Shown here: positions 1-6,437 of the stretch, piece by piece
Position numbering within the stretch: the stretch's first letter is position 1
Layout of the letters: each line of letters opens with the position of its first letter
Origin: Neorhizobium sp. UBA7851
GTDB taxonomy: Bacteria; Pseudomonadota; Alphaproteobacteria; Rhizobiales; Rhizobiaceae
DNA: 10,933 nucleotides
Direction of reading: 5' to 3'
NCBI GenBank assembly: GCA_002500765.1
Contig: DLSX01000020.1
Location: 31,543-42,475, forward strand
Position numbers and translations under genes: made by a program
The notes under the pieces: model-generated
Told to the model about the DNA's origin: nothing
Seen by the model: the letters and a program-made list of their open reading frames with translations, nothing else
Databases searched by the model: none

Positions 1-80
1 TGCCGGCAGGCGGATGAGGGGCACCCCCGCACTCGAAGCCACCAATTTTGTGTTTGTCTGAAGACCATCTGGAGACCGAA

Positions 81-1034
81 ATGTCCCTGTCTGCACAGGA
101 AACGGAAATCAAGAACCCACCCGTTTCCCGCCCGCCGCTCGATCCGCACCTCAAGGCTCTCGAAAACGAAGCGATCCATATTTTTCGCGAGGTCGCGGCC
201 GAGTTCGAAAACCCGGTCATGCTTTATTCGATCGGCAAGGATTCCTCCGTTCTGCTGCACCTCGCCCGCAAGGCGTTTTTCCCCGGCCGCGTCCCCTTCC
301 CGCTTCTGCATGTCGACACGACGTGGAAGTTCAAGGAGATGATCGAGTTCCGCGATCAGATCGCGGAAAAATACGATCTCGATCTCGTGGTTCATACCAA
401 CAAGCGCGGCGCCGAAGAAAACATCACCCCGTTCACCCGCGGATCGGCCTTCTATACCGACGTGATGAAGACGGAAGCGCTGAAACAGGCTCTGGACGCC
501 GGCGGCTACGACGCGGCATTCGGCGGTGCGCGACGTGACGAGGAAGCCTCCCGCGCCAAGGAACGCATCTATTCCTTCCGTACGCCGGACCACAAATGGG
601 ACCCGCGCAACCAGCGGCCGGAATTGTGGAACATCTATAACGGCATGATCAAAAAGGGCGAGAGCGTCCGCGCCTTTCCGCTGTCCAACTGGACCGAGGT
701 CGATATCTGGCGCTACATCCAGGCGGAAGACATCCCGCTCGTGCCGCTCTATTACGCGGCGACACGCCCTTACGTGGAGCGCGACGGGATGATGATCCTG
801 GCGGAGGACCCACGGCTGGAACTTCTGCCCGGCGAAGAGATCCAGCACGGCTCGATCCGCTTCCGCACGCTCGGCTGCTTCCCGCTGACGGGCGCGATCC
901 GCTCGACCGCCTCCAATCTGGAAGAGGTGATCGCCGAACTGGAAATCGCCACCGTCTCCGAACGCCAGGGCCGCGCGATCGACCGCGACCAGTCCGGCTC
1001 GATGGAAAAGAAGAAGCGCGAGGGATATTTCTGA
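81..1034 (+). CDS. cysD: Sulfate adenylyltransferase subunit 2 (CysD)
   Basis: Small catalytic subunit of the heterodimeric ATP sulfurylase, which makes adenosine 5'-phosphosulfate (APS) and pyrophosphate from ATP and sulfate in the cytoplasm. This is the first step of sulfate assimilation. The product is 317 residues. Visible motifs are the PP-loop-type SIGKDSS (about 50-56), HVDTTWKF (78-84), FGGARRDEE (147-155), DPRNQRPELWNIYN (174-187) and GCFPLTGAIRST (265-276), all hallmarks of CysD in the PAPS-reductase/ATP-sulfurylase fold. I chose the ATG at 81 because GGAG at 71-74 lies six bases before it. An in-frame ATG at 48 would add 11 residues without a clear ribosome site or family support. 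The gene ends one base before cysN, so the two are almost certainly one operon. Known family: CysD works only with CysN, whose GTP hydrolysis drives the reaction. No truncation or missing motif is seen. Confidence 0.96.
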   Translation: MSLSAQETEIKNPPVSRPPLDPHLKALENEAIHIFREVAAEFENPVMLYSIGKDSSVLLHLARKAFFPGRVPFPLLHVDTTWKFKEMIEFRDQIAEKYDLDLVVHTNKRGAEENITPFTRGSAFYTDVMKTEALKQALDAGGYDAAFGGARRDEEASRAKERIYSFRTPDHKWDPRNQRPELWNIYNGMIKKGESVRAFPLSNWTEVDIWRYIQAEDIPLVPLYYAATRPYVERDGMMILAEDPRLELLPGEEIQHGSIRFRTLGCFPLTGAIRSTASNLEEVIAELEIATVSERQGRAIDRDQSGSMEKKKREGYF

Positions 1035-1035
1035 G

Positions 1036-2541
1036 ATGAGCGCCACAGCAACTGCAAATGCCGCTTCGGCAAACGTCATCCCCTTCGCCGAGAGCGCCGC
1101 CCGCGTTTCGCGCGACACACGCCCGCTTCGCCTGATCACCTGCGGCTCCGTCGATGACGGAAAGTCGACGCTGATCGGCCGGCTGCTCTGGGATACCAAG
1201 GCGGTCAAGGAAGACCAGGCGGCGACGCTTGCACGTGACAGTGGCGCTCAGAACGATCTCGGCCTGCCCGATTTCGCGCTGTTGCTCGACGGTCTTCAGG
1301 CGGAACGCGAACAGGGCATCACGATCGATGTCGCCTATCGCTATTTCTCCACCGACCGGCGGTCGTTCATCGTCGCCGACACGCCCGGCCATGAGCAATA
1401 TACCCGCAACATGGTGACCGGCGCCTCGACCGCCGATCTCGCCATCCTTTTGGCGGACGCCCGCGCCGGACTGCTCGAACAGACCCGCCGTCATGCGACG
1501 ATCGCGGCGCTGATGGGCATCAGACAGTTCGTGCTCGCTGTCAACAAGATCGACCTGGTTGGCTACGACAAGGCTGTGTTCGAAAAGATCTCACATGAGT
1601 TTCGCGAATTCGCGCTGGCACTCGGCGTGCGGCAGATCACCGCGATCCCGATGTCGGCGCTGAAGGGTGAGAATGTCGTTCTGTCGGGCGCATCGGGTAT
1701 GCCCTGGTATGAAGGCCCGACATTGATCGAGGCGCTGGAGCTTGCGACGAGCCGCTCCACCCAGGCCGGCGGCTTCCGCCTTCCCGTGCAGCGCGTCGTG
1801 CGCCCCGGCGAGAGTTTTCGCGGATATCAGGGCACCGTTGCCGGCGGTTCGATCAAGCCGGGCGATTCGGTCGCGATCCTGCCATCGGGCACCGTTGCCA
1901 ATGTGAAGCAGATCGTCACCTTCGATCTGGTACGCAACGCCGCCGTTGCAGGGGATGCGATCACGCTCGTCCTCGACCGGCAGGTGGATGTGGCGCGCGG
2001 CGACCTGATCGTGTCGATCGACGGCCAGCCGATGACCGGCACATCCTTCGATGCGCAGCTCGTCGCATTGCAGCCGGGCGGCCTCGAGCCGGGCAAACGC
2101 TACTGGCTGAAAAGCGGGTCACGCCGCCAGCGCGTGGTGATCGAACCCATCTCACAGCTCGACCTGCAGACCGGGCAGTGGAAACCGCATGCGTCGATGC
2201 TTTCGATGAATGCAATCGGCAAGGTTCATCTGTCGTTTGAAGAACAGGCGGTCTTCGACGCCTATGAGCAGAACCGTTCGACCGGCGCCTTCATCCTGAT
2301 CGATCCGGATACGCTGAACACGGTTGCGGGCGGCATGGTGACAGCCAAGCGCGGCGATCTCGGCGGCATCCACCGCGGCCGAGATGGCGAGCAACGCGTC
2401 GTGCTGTCCCTTCCCGCAGATCTGGCCGAACAGTTGATGGCCAGCGACCTCTTCGCCAGCCGCCGCGACGAAACGGAAATCAGACGGATGACCTCGGCGG
2501 AGGCCGCTGAGATCTTTTCCGGCGCGGGAAGCGATATCTGA
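1036..2541 (+). CDS. cysN: Sulfate adenylyltransferase subunit 1, GTPase (CysN)
   Basis: Regulatory GTPase subunit of ATP sulfurylase. It couples GTP hydrolysis to APS formation by CysD. The 501-residue product has an EF-Tu-like G domain: P-loop GSVDDGKST (37-45), DTPGH (115-119) and NKID (170-173), followed by the beta-barrel domains. It ends near residue 500 and has no APS-kinase (CysC) domain, unlike the fused NodQ/CysNC proteins of some rhizobia, so any PAPS made here needs a kinase encoded elsewhere. The first 30 residues or so before the G domain are an Ala/Ser-rich extension of low complexity. The start ATG at 1036 lies one base after the cysD stop, so translation is probably coupled. 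A hairpin terminator follows about ten bases after the stop. The start and the function are both secure. Confidence 0.96.
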   Translation: MSATATANAASANVIPFAESAARVSRDTRPLRLITCGSVDDGKSTLIGRLLWDTKAVKEDQAATLARDSGAQNDLGLPDFALLLDGLQAEREQGITIDVAYRYFSTDRRSFIVADTPGHEQYTRNMVTGASTADLAILLADARAGLLEQTRRHATIAALMGIRQFVLAVNKIDLVGYDKAVFEKISHEFREFALALGVRQITAIPMSALKGENVVLSGASGMPWYEGPTLIEALELATSRSTQAGGFRLPVQRVVRPGESFRGYQGTVAGGSIKPGDSVAILPSGTVANVKQIVTFDLVRNAAVAGDAITLVLDRQVDVARGDLIVSIDGQPMTGTSFDAQLVALQPGGLEPGKRYWLKSGSRRQRVVIEPISQLDLQTGQWKPHASMLSMNAIGKVHLSFEEQAVFDAYEQNRSTGAFILIDPDTLNTVAGGMVTAKRGDLGGIHRGRDGEQRVVLSLPADLAEQLMASDLFASRRDETEIRRMTSAEAAEIFSGAGSDI

Positions 2542-2551
2542 GGGAAATAAC

Positions 2552-2580
2552 GGAGGCGGCTCAGGCCGCCTTCTTCTTGT
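2552..2580 (+). terminator. Rho-independent terminator after cysDN
   Basis: A perfect 7-bp stem, AGGCGGC (2554-2560) with GCCGCCT (2565-2571), has the four-base loop TCAG and is followed by the T-rich TTCTTCTTGT. It starts about 12 bases after the cysN stop on the same strand. The stem and tail are seen directly; termination is inferred. Confidence 0.75.
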
Positions 2581-2616
2581 GCGATCGCGACTAAGGAAAC
2601 CAAGGTATCCAGAAAC

Positions 2617-2644
2617 GAAAAAAGCCCGCGTATGCGGGCCTTTT
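2617..2644 (-). terminator. Terminator of the tRNA-Pro gene
   Basis: A 6-bp GC stem, GCCCGC (2624-2629) with GCGGGC (2634-2639), has a four-base loop. Read on the minus strand it runs straight into six T residues (complement of 2618-2623) and lies five to ten bases beyond the tRNA 3' end. On the plus strand the same hairpin is followed by CTTTT, so it may also stop read-through from cysN. Confidence 0.75.
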
Positions 2645-2648
2645 CAAC

Positions 2649-2725
2649 TGGTCGGAGTGGCAAGATTCGAACTTGCGACCCCCACGTCCCGAACGTGGTG
2701 CGCTACCAGACTGCGCTACACTCCG
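2649..2725 (-). tRNA. tRNA-Pro, anticodon CGG
   Basis: Read on the minus strand this 77-base gene folds as a complete cloverleaf. The acceptor stem CGGAGTG pairs with CACTCCG, the discriminator is A, and the CCA end is encoded. The anticodon stem is CCACG/CGTGG with loop TTCGGGA, giving anticodon CGG (complement of 2689-2691), which reads proline codon CCG. The T arm carries GTTCGAATC. A C1-G72 first pair is typical of bacterial tRNA-Pro. The gene converges with cysN and has its own terminator on that side. I saw no repeat of the tRNA 3' end in the window, so there is no sign that an element has integrated here. Confidence 0.97.
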
Positions 2726-2740
2726 TGACCAGTGGCGCCT

Positions 2741-2769
2741 CTATAGAACAGCATTTTTCCTTCGACAAG
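2741..2769 (-). promoter_or_regulatory. Probable sigma-70 promoter of tRNA-Pro
   Basis: On the minus strand CTTGTC (complement of 2764-2769) is followed after 17 bases by CTATAG (complement of 2741-2746). This is close to the CTTGAC-N17-CTATAT pattern common in rhizobial housekeeping promoters. Transcription would begin near 2734, about nine bases before the mature tRNA 5' end at 2725. The elements are seen directly; activity is inferred. Confidence 0.55.
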
Positions 2770-2861
2770 CACCGTTTTCGAAAAAAATGTGACAAGGTGA
2801 ATTTCGTTTGTCGCACCATGGCATGAGCCTGCGGCAGGGGCCGGTTTCGCGGAGAGTAACA

Positions 2862-2895
2862 CGACGCGGAAGTCCGGGGACTTGTCAGCCCGTCG
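2862..2895. repeat. Nested inverted repeat, possible operator or hairpin
   Basis: AAGTCC (2870-2875) and GGACTT (2878-2883) form perfect arms around two G residues. Outside them CGACG (2862-2866) and CGTCG (2891-2895) form a second pair of arms. There is no T tract beside it, so it is not a standard terminator. It lies 170 bases before the lipoprotein start and could be a regulator site. The function is unknown. Confidence 0.35.
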
Positions 2896-3054
2896 CAAAT
2901 CCGTTGCAAAAAAGCGGCGGTTTCGGATTTTGATGCAATGGCCAATCTCTAATGGCGTGACGCGGCTGGAAAATCTGCTAGCTGAAAGATGAAAGGCCCT
3001 TCTTTCGGGGCAGACCCATCATACCAAGCTCACACACAAGGATTTTCACGGATC

Positions 3055-3411
3055 ATGAGCCGCCGCCTCATCGCATCGACCGCCCTTCTCGCGCTTGCGC
3101 TTTCCAGCTGCACGACCGTCACCCTTTCCGACAGCCCGATCTCCAAGCGCTGGGTCGGCCGCTCCGCCGGCGAGTTCTTTGCCAAATACAATCCGCCGCT
3201 CGATGACGTCGCATCGGGTTCGAGCACCATTTACAGCTGGCGCGGCGGCTACAAGCGCATCAAGCTGGAGAACGGCAAGAGCGCCAGCGTCAGCTGCTCG
3301 GCCAAGCTCACCGTCTCTTCCGATTACACGATCCGCAATATCGAAATCACGTCCGACCGCCCCGGCGCAACCGGACCGAGCTATTGCCAGGAACTGCTGG
3401 CCGGCGCGTAA
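3055..3411 (+). CDS. Small putative outer-membrane lipoprotein, unknown function
   Basis: The 118-residue product has a classic lipoprotein signal: MSRR, a hydrophobic core (about 5-17) and the lipobox LSSC, with the acylated cysteine at residue 19. The residue after it is Thr rather than Asp, which would favour outer-membrane sorting under the E. coli Lol rule; that rule may not hold strictly here. The mature part begins near WVGRSAGEFFAKY, continues with a SSTIYSWRGGYKRI segment and has two more cysteines, possibly a disulfide. The layout of a conserved Gly-containing helix followed by a Trp/Tyr strand recalls small SmpA/BamE-like lipoproteins, but this is only a resemblance. I chose ATG 3055 over the in-frame ATG at 2989 because only the shorter form puts the signal peptide at the N terminus. 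The ribosome site is weak (AAGGA at 3038-3042). It precedes the export operon by 180 bases with a hairpin between, so it is probably a separate transcript. Confidence 0.72.
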   Translation: MSRRLIASTALLALALSSCTTVTLSDSPISKRWVGRSAGEFFAKYNPPLDDVASGSSTIYSWRGGYKRIKLENGKSASVSCSAKLTVSSDYTIRNIEITSDRPGATGPSYCQELLAGA

Positions 3412-3427
3412 CGGCGTCAGCCCCTAT

Positions 3428-3456
3428 GGAGCGTCGGGCTTTTCGGCCGGCGCTCC
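3428..3456 (+). terminator. Hairpin after the lipoprotein gene, possible terminator
   Basis: The arms GGAGCGTCGG (3428-3437) and CCGGCGCTCC (3447-3456) pair over 10 bp with one G-T pair and a nine-base loop containing TTTT. It starts 16 bases after the stop codon of the lipoprotein gene. No T tract follows, so it could end transcription only weakly or protect the 3' end of the mRNA. Confidence 0.45.
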
Positions 3457-3525
3457 CTGTCAAACCCGCGCAGCGGCAGCAAAATCGGCCAACGCTCTCG
3501 CTCCGCCATCATTTCCGGTAGCATA

Positions 3526-3557
3526 AACTGCCGATTTGACATAATTTAGCGGCAGTT
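3526..3557. promoter_or_regulatory. Inverted repeat around a TTGACA hexamer before the export operon
   Basis: AACTGCCG (3526-3533) and CGGCAGTT (3550-3557) are perfect 8-base inverted arms separated by 16 AT-rich bases that contain a perfect TTGACA (3536-3541). The site lies 37-68 bases before the TTG start of the first permease gene, where a promoter and operator are expected. I could not find a good -10 at the usual distance from TTGACA, so the promoter itself is uncertain. The arms would suit a dimeric regulator. Confidence 0.45.
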
Positions 3558-3593
3558 ACCGCCCGTTTCACCAACCAGGGTTTCCAGACGCGT

Positions 3594-4364
3594 TTGTCCT
3601 ATCTAGCAACTCACACTCGTGTCGTCAGCGCATTGGTGATGCGCGAAATGTCGACGCGCTTTGGAGCCAAGCCGGGCGGATATCTCTGGGCCTTTCTCGA
3701 CCCCGTCAGCCATATCGTCTTCCTGTCGGTCATCTTCATGGCGATCGCCCATATGCCGCCGCTCGGCACCAGCTTTCCGCTGTTTTTCGCCACCGGTTAT
3801 ATCGGCTTCCAGTTCTATCAGGCGATGGCGGGTTATCTGAACAGCGCCGTCAGCGGCAACAAGGCTCTGCTCAGCTATCCGAACGTCGCGCCGATCGATA
3901 CGGTTGCCGCGCGTTACATGCTGCAGATCGTGACGACAACGATCGTCGCCATCGTCGTTCTCGGCTATATCGTCCTCACGGTGCGCCATCCGGTTTCGAT
4001 CCATCTACCGCCGATCCTGGAAGCGATCGCCGCGGCGAGCCTGATCGCGCTTGGCATCGGGCTTGCCAATACCGTGCTGTTCATCATGTACCCGATCTAC
4101 GAAAAGCTCTACGGCATCATCACCCGCCCGCTTTTCCTGGTTTCCGGGGTATTCTTCCTGCCGGACTCATTGCCGCCGATCGCCAGGGATGTGATACTTT
4201 TTAACCCTTTGGCGCATATCGTCATGCAATTCAGGACCGGATTTTATCCGCAATACCGGGCTTCCGGATATGACGGATTCTATGTCTGGTGCGTTGCAGC
4301 CGGCCTCATGTTCCTGGGGCTCGTGCTGTTTACGTCGTGCAGAGCAAGGCTGAGAGACCGATGA
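3594..4364 (+). CDS. kpsM: Capsular polysaccharide ABC-2 transporter permease (KpsM/RkpT type)
   Basis: Inner-membrane permease of an ABC-2 polysaccharide exporter, which would form the channel that moves a finished, lipid-linked glycan to the periplasm. The 256 residues match the usual KpsM length of about 255-260. The N terminus (about 1-30) is an amphipathic cytoplasmic segment, followed by about six hydrophobic stretches, including 31-52, 60-80, 110-130, 142-165, 174-190 and 230-248. Conserved family segments are GGYLWAFLDP (28-37), SAVSGNKALLSYP (84-96) and ITRPLFLVSGVFFLP (176-190). The start is a TTG at 3594 with only a weak AGGG 13 bases upstream. It is supported because the paralogue at 6438 begins at the same aligned residue, also with TTG. 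The stop overlaps the kpsT ATG in ATGA, so the two are translationally coupled. Which polysaccharide it carries cannot be told from the window. Confidence 0.9.
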   Translation: MSYLATHTRVVSALVMREMSTRFGAKPGGYLWAFLDPVSHIVFLSVIFMAIAHMPPLGTSFPLFFATGYIGFQFYQAMAGYLNSAVSGNKALLSYPNVAPIDTVAARYMLQIVTTTIVAIVVLGYIVLTVRHPVSIHLPPILEAIAAASLIALGIGLANTVLFIMYPIYEKLYGIITRPLFLVSGVFFLPDSLPPIARDVILFNPLAHIVMQFRTGFYPQYRASGYDGFYVWCVAAGLMFLGLVLFTSCRARLRDR

Positions 4365-5020
4365 TCCGATTGGAACGCGCCACCAAAGAGGTGCGCATGA
4401 AGGGTGTGAGGAAAATGATCATCGACGACGTGTCGGTGACCTTTCCGCGCGGCAAGAGCATCGGGCTTCTGGGGCGCAACGGCGCCGGCAAGTCGACGCT
4501 GCTACAGATCATCGCAGGCACACTCGAACTCGATCGCGGCCGCATCATCCGGCAGGGAAAGATTTCCTGGCCGCTCGGCTTTCAGGGCAGTTTCCAGGGC
4601 AATCTTTCCGGCGAACAGAATGTCCGCTTCGTTGCCCGCATCTATGGCGTGGATACGGACGAACTGGTTGCCTATGTTGCGGAATTCGCCGAACTGGGGC
4701 AATTCTATCATGCGCCGGTCAGAACCTATTCTTCGGGGATGAAAGCAAGGCTGGCATTCGGCGTCAGCATGGGGATAAATTTCGACTACTATCTGGTCGA
4801 CGAAATCACCGCCGTGGGCGACACCAACTTTAAGCGGAAATCGCAGCAGACCTTCAAGGAGAAGCTGAGCAATTCCGACGTGATCATGGTATCCCACAGC
4901 ACCGGAACGCTGCGCGACTATTGCCAGACCGGCATCGTTCTGGAAAATGGACAGATGACCTACTACGATGACATCAACGAGGCCATCGCCGTGCATGAAA
5001 GCAATATGAAGAGGCACTGA
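4361..5020 (+). CDS. kpsT: Capsular polysaccharide ABC transporter ATP-binding protein (KpsT/RkpS type)
   Basis: Cytoplasmic ATPase that powers the KpsM-type permease. The 219-residue length is what KpsT proteins have, without the C-terminal glycan-binding domain of O-antigen Wzt proteins. Motifs in order: Walker A GRNGAGKST (38-46), ABC signature with the family-typical spelling SSGMK (124-128) in place of LSGGQ, Walker B ending in LVDE (145-148), and the switch histidine in VSHS (H179). All catalytic residues are present. The ATG at 4361 overlaps the permease stop by four bases, and GAGAG at 4352-4356 can serve as ribosome site. The PCP-type gene kpsE starts two bases after its stop. It is the only ATPase in the operon although there are two permeases, so it probably serves both. 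Confidence 0.93.
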   Translation: MIRLERATKEVRMKGVRKMIIDDVSVTFPRGKSIGLLGRNGAGKSTLLQIIAGTLELDRGRIIRQGKISWPLGFQGSFQGNLSGEQNVRFVARIYGVDTDELVAYVAEFAELGQFYHAPVRTYSSGMKARLAFGVSMGINFDYYLVDEITAVGDTNFKRKSQQTFKEKLSNSDVIMVSHSTGTLRDYCQTGIVLENGQMTYYDDINEAIAVHESNMKRH

Positions 5021-5022
5021 CT

Positions 5023-6357
5023 TTGAACCAGACGGCTCCAAACACCGTATCAGGCAATCAAGTTGCTCAGCCCCTGGAACGGCCGGTCGCCCAGCCGAGC
5101 AGAAATCTGCGCCTCCTGGAATCGCTGCTCGAGCAGCGCGCACCCGCGCCGGTTCCGGTCGAACAGCCGGGCGCCCCGGAGATAACGGTCGCCCCCAAGT
5201 CCGAGACACCGGCAAAGCGCGGCTGGCTGGGGACGCTGAAGAGGCGGCATATGGCGATTGTCGGCGGCTTCCTCGCACTCGTTGCAGTCCCGTCCGTCGT
5301 CAGCACCGGTTATATGGGCTTCATCGCGGCCGACCAGTATCACAGCTTCTCGTCCTTCTCGGTCCGCAGCATCGAGGCGGCACCGTCGAGCGACCTGCTC
5401 GGCATGTTCAGCCAAAGTTCGGCCGGCAGCACGCTTTCGGACTCCTATGTGCTCGTCGACTTCATCCTCAGCGAGCGCATGGTGCAGATGGTCGACGAGG
5501 CTTTCGGTCTCGATGCCATCTTTGCACGCCAGGGACTGGATTTCTTTTACGGCATCAGCCCGGACATGCCGATCGAAGACAAGCTCGCCTATTGGCGCAG
5601 CATGATCACGGTGAATTTCGACCAGACGTCGGGGATCATGGACCTTCAGGTGAAGGCGTTCAGCCCGGACATGTCGCAGAAGGTCGCCGATTTCGTCATC
5701 GCGCAGAGCGAAAGGCTGATCAACGACCTGTCGCTGACCGCCCGAAACGAGGTGCTGAGGACGGCGCGGGACGAAGTGCAGACCGCGGAAGACCGCCTGA
5801 CCCAGACCCGCGCTTCGCTCAGAAGCTATCGCGACGCTTCGCAGGAAGCCGACCCGATCGAAGGTGCCAAGCTTGCTGCACAGCTGATCGGCTCGCTGGA
5901 AGAACAGCTGGTCAAGCTCAGGACCGAGCTTTCGACCGCACTCAACCAGATGAGCGCAAACACGCCGCGCGTGCGAGTGATCCGTTCGCAGATTTCCAGC
6001 CTGGAAAACCAGATCGCGCAGGAACGCCAGCGTTTCGGCAGCGGCGTTTCCGGCAAGGGTGGTCGTTCAAGCGGCCAGGCAACCGATGTCGCCGGCCGTA
6101 TCGCGCTCTACGAATCCATCCAGACGCAGAACGAGTTTGCCGAGCGCGCCTATACCGCCTCGCTTGCCTCGCTCGAAAAGGCCCGCGTCGAGGCCGGCGC
6201 AAAACAGCGGTATCTCGCCGTATTCATCAAGCCGACCCTGTCGCAGATGGCCCAATATCCGTACCGGCTGCTGAACCCGATCCTGGTGACACTGGCAGGG
6301 CTGCTGCTCTGGGGTGTCGCCGTGATGATCTTCTACAATATTCGCGACCGGCACTGA
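5023..6357 (+). CDS. kpsE: Capsule export inner-membrane/periplasmic protein (KpsE/RkpR, PCP-3 family)
   Basis: Polysaccharide co-polymerase type 3 protein of the KpsE/CtrB/BexC/RkpR family. In known systems it sits in the inner membrane, reaches across the periplasm and links the ABC exporter to an outer-membrane channel. The 444-residue product has a Pro/Gln/Ala-rich cytoplasmic N terminus (1-75), a first membrane segment (about 78-101), a large periplasmic part with coiled-coil-prone helices (about 227-340), and a second membrane segment (418-438) preceded by the proline-containing KPTLSQMAQYPYRLLNP (403-419) and followed by a short basic tail. The start is TTG at 5023, two bases after the kpsT stop and with GAGG at 5011-5014 eight bases before it. 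The cytoplasmic extension of about 75 residues is longer than in E. coli KpsE and looks disordered. No KpsD/Wza-type outer-membrane partner is encoded in the window. Confidence 0.88.
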   Translation: MNQTAPNTVSGNQVAQPLERPVAQPSRNLRLLESLLEQRAPAPVPVEQPGAPEITVAPKSETPAKRGWLGTLKRRHMAIVGGFLALVAVPSVVSTGYMGFIAADQYHSFSSFSVRSIEAAPSSDLLGMFSQSSAGSTLSDSYVLVDFILSERMVQMVDEAFGLDAIFARQGLDFFYGISPDMPIEDKLAYWRSMITVNFDQTSGIMDLQVKAFSPDMSQKVADFVIAQSERLINDLSLTARNEVLRTARDEVQTAEDRLTQTRASLRSYRDASQEADPIEGAKLAAQLIGSLEEQLVKLRTELSTALNQMSANTPRVRVIRSQISSLENQIAQERQRFGSGVSGKGGRSSGQATDVAGRIALYESIQTQNEFAERAYTASLASLEKARVEAGAKQRYLAVFIKPTLSQMAQYPYRLLNPILVTLAGLLLWGVAVMIFYNIRDRH

Positions 6358-6369
6358 CCGGCGACATCT

Positions 6370-6404
6370 GCCGGTGGCTTGGGAAAGAGATCCCAACCAC
6401 CGGC
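6370..6404 (+). other. Strong intergenic hairpin between kpsE and kpsM2
   Basis: GCCGGTGG (6370-6377) plus TTGGGA (6379-6384) pair with TCCCAA (6391-6396) plus CCACCGGC (6397-6404). This gives 14 base pairs interrupted only by one bulged C at 6378, with loop AAGAGA. It begins 12 bases after the kpsE stop and ends 33 bases before the TTG of the next gene. The bases after it are GGTGTCCTTATC, not a run of T. It may be an attenuator, a leaky terminator or an mRNA-stabilising element that lowers or separates expression of the last gene. Confidence 0.6.
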
Positions 6405-6437
6405 GGTGTCCTTATCGTCTCGAGACGAGGCACGCTC

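Larger units (their letters stand above)
2726..3054. other. Gene-free stretch between tRNA-Pro and the lipoprotein gene
   Basis: These roughly 330 bases separate two divergently read genes. They hold the tRNA promoter (2741-2769) and a nested dyad at 2862-2895. A weak TTGCAA near 2904, with an AT-rich GATTTT about 16 bases on, could be a plus-strand promoter, but the match is poor. Short open frames here overlap the tRNA or lack ribosome sites, and I do not believe them. An in-frame ATG at 2989 could extend the lipoprotein gene upstream but would bury its signal peptide. Confidence 0.5.

Noticed and set aside
1..61. Possible tail of an upstream gene ending in a TGA at 59-61
   Set aside because: Only about 19 codons are visible in that frame, and I recognise no family signature such as a CysH C terminus. 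It cannot be supported from so short a piece.
48..80. Upstream ATG for cysD at 48
   Set aside because: The ATG at 81 has a well-placed GGAG and gives the usual CysD N terminus. The extra 11 residues have no support.
649..1494. Long open frame on the minus strand across cysD/cysN
   Set aside because: It lies opposite two well-supported genes, is rich in Arg, Gly and Ser as expected for a GC-rich shadow frame, and shows no family motif.
1036..2541. CysN as a fused CysNC or NodQ protein
   Set aside because: The protein ends at residue 501, after the GTPase and barrel domains. There is no second P-loop or APS-kinase domain.
2649..2725. tRNA-Pro as an integration site for the polysaccharide cluster
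   Set aside because: No copy of the tRNA 3' end, integrase or other mobile-element remnant is visible, and the polysaccharide genes lie on the 5' side of the tRNA, not the usual insertion side.
2632..2945. Short open frames over the tRNA-Pro region on both strands
   Set aside because: They overlap the tRNA gene and its promoter, have no good ribosome site and resemble no protein family.
5592..6437. Long plus-strand open frame running into the second permease gene
   Set aside because: The part overlapping kpsE is an out-of-frame shadow, rich in Arg, Pro and Asp. The real permease begins at 6438, where alignment to its paralogue starts and where the GAGG site sits.
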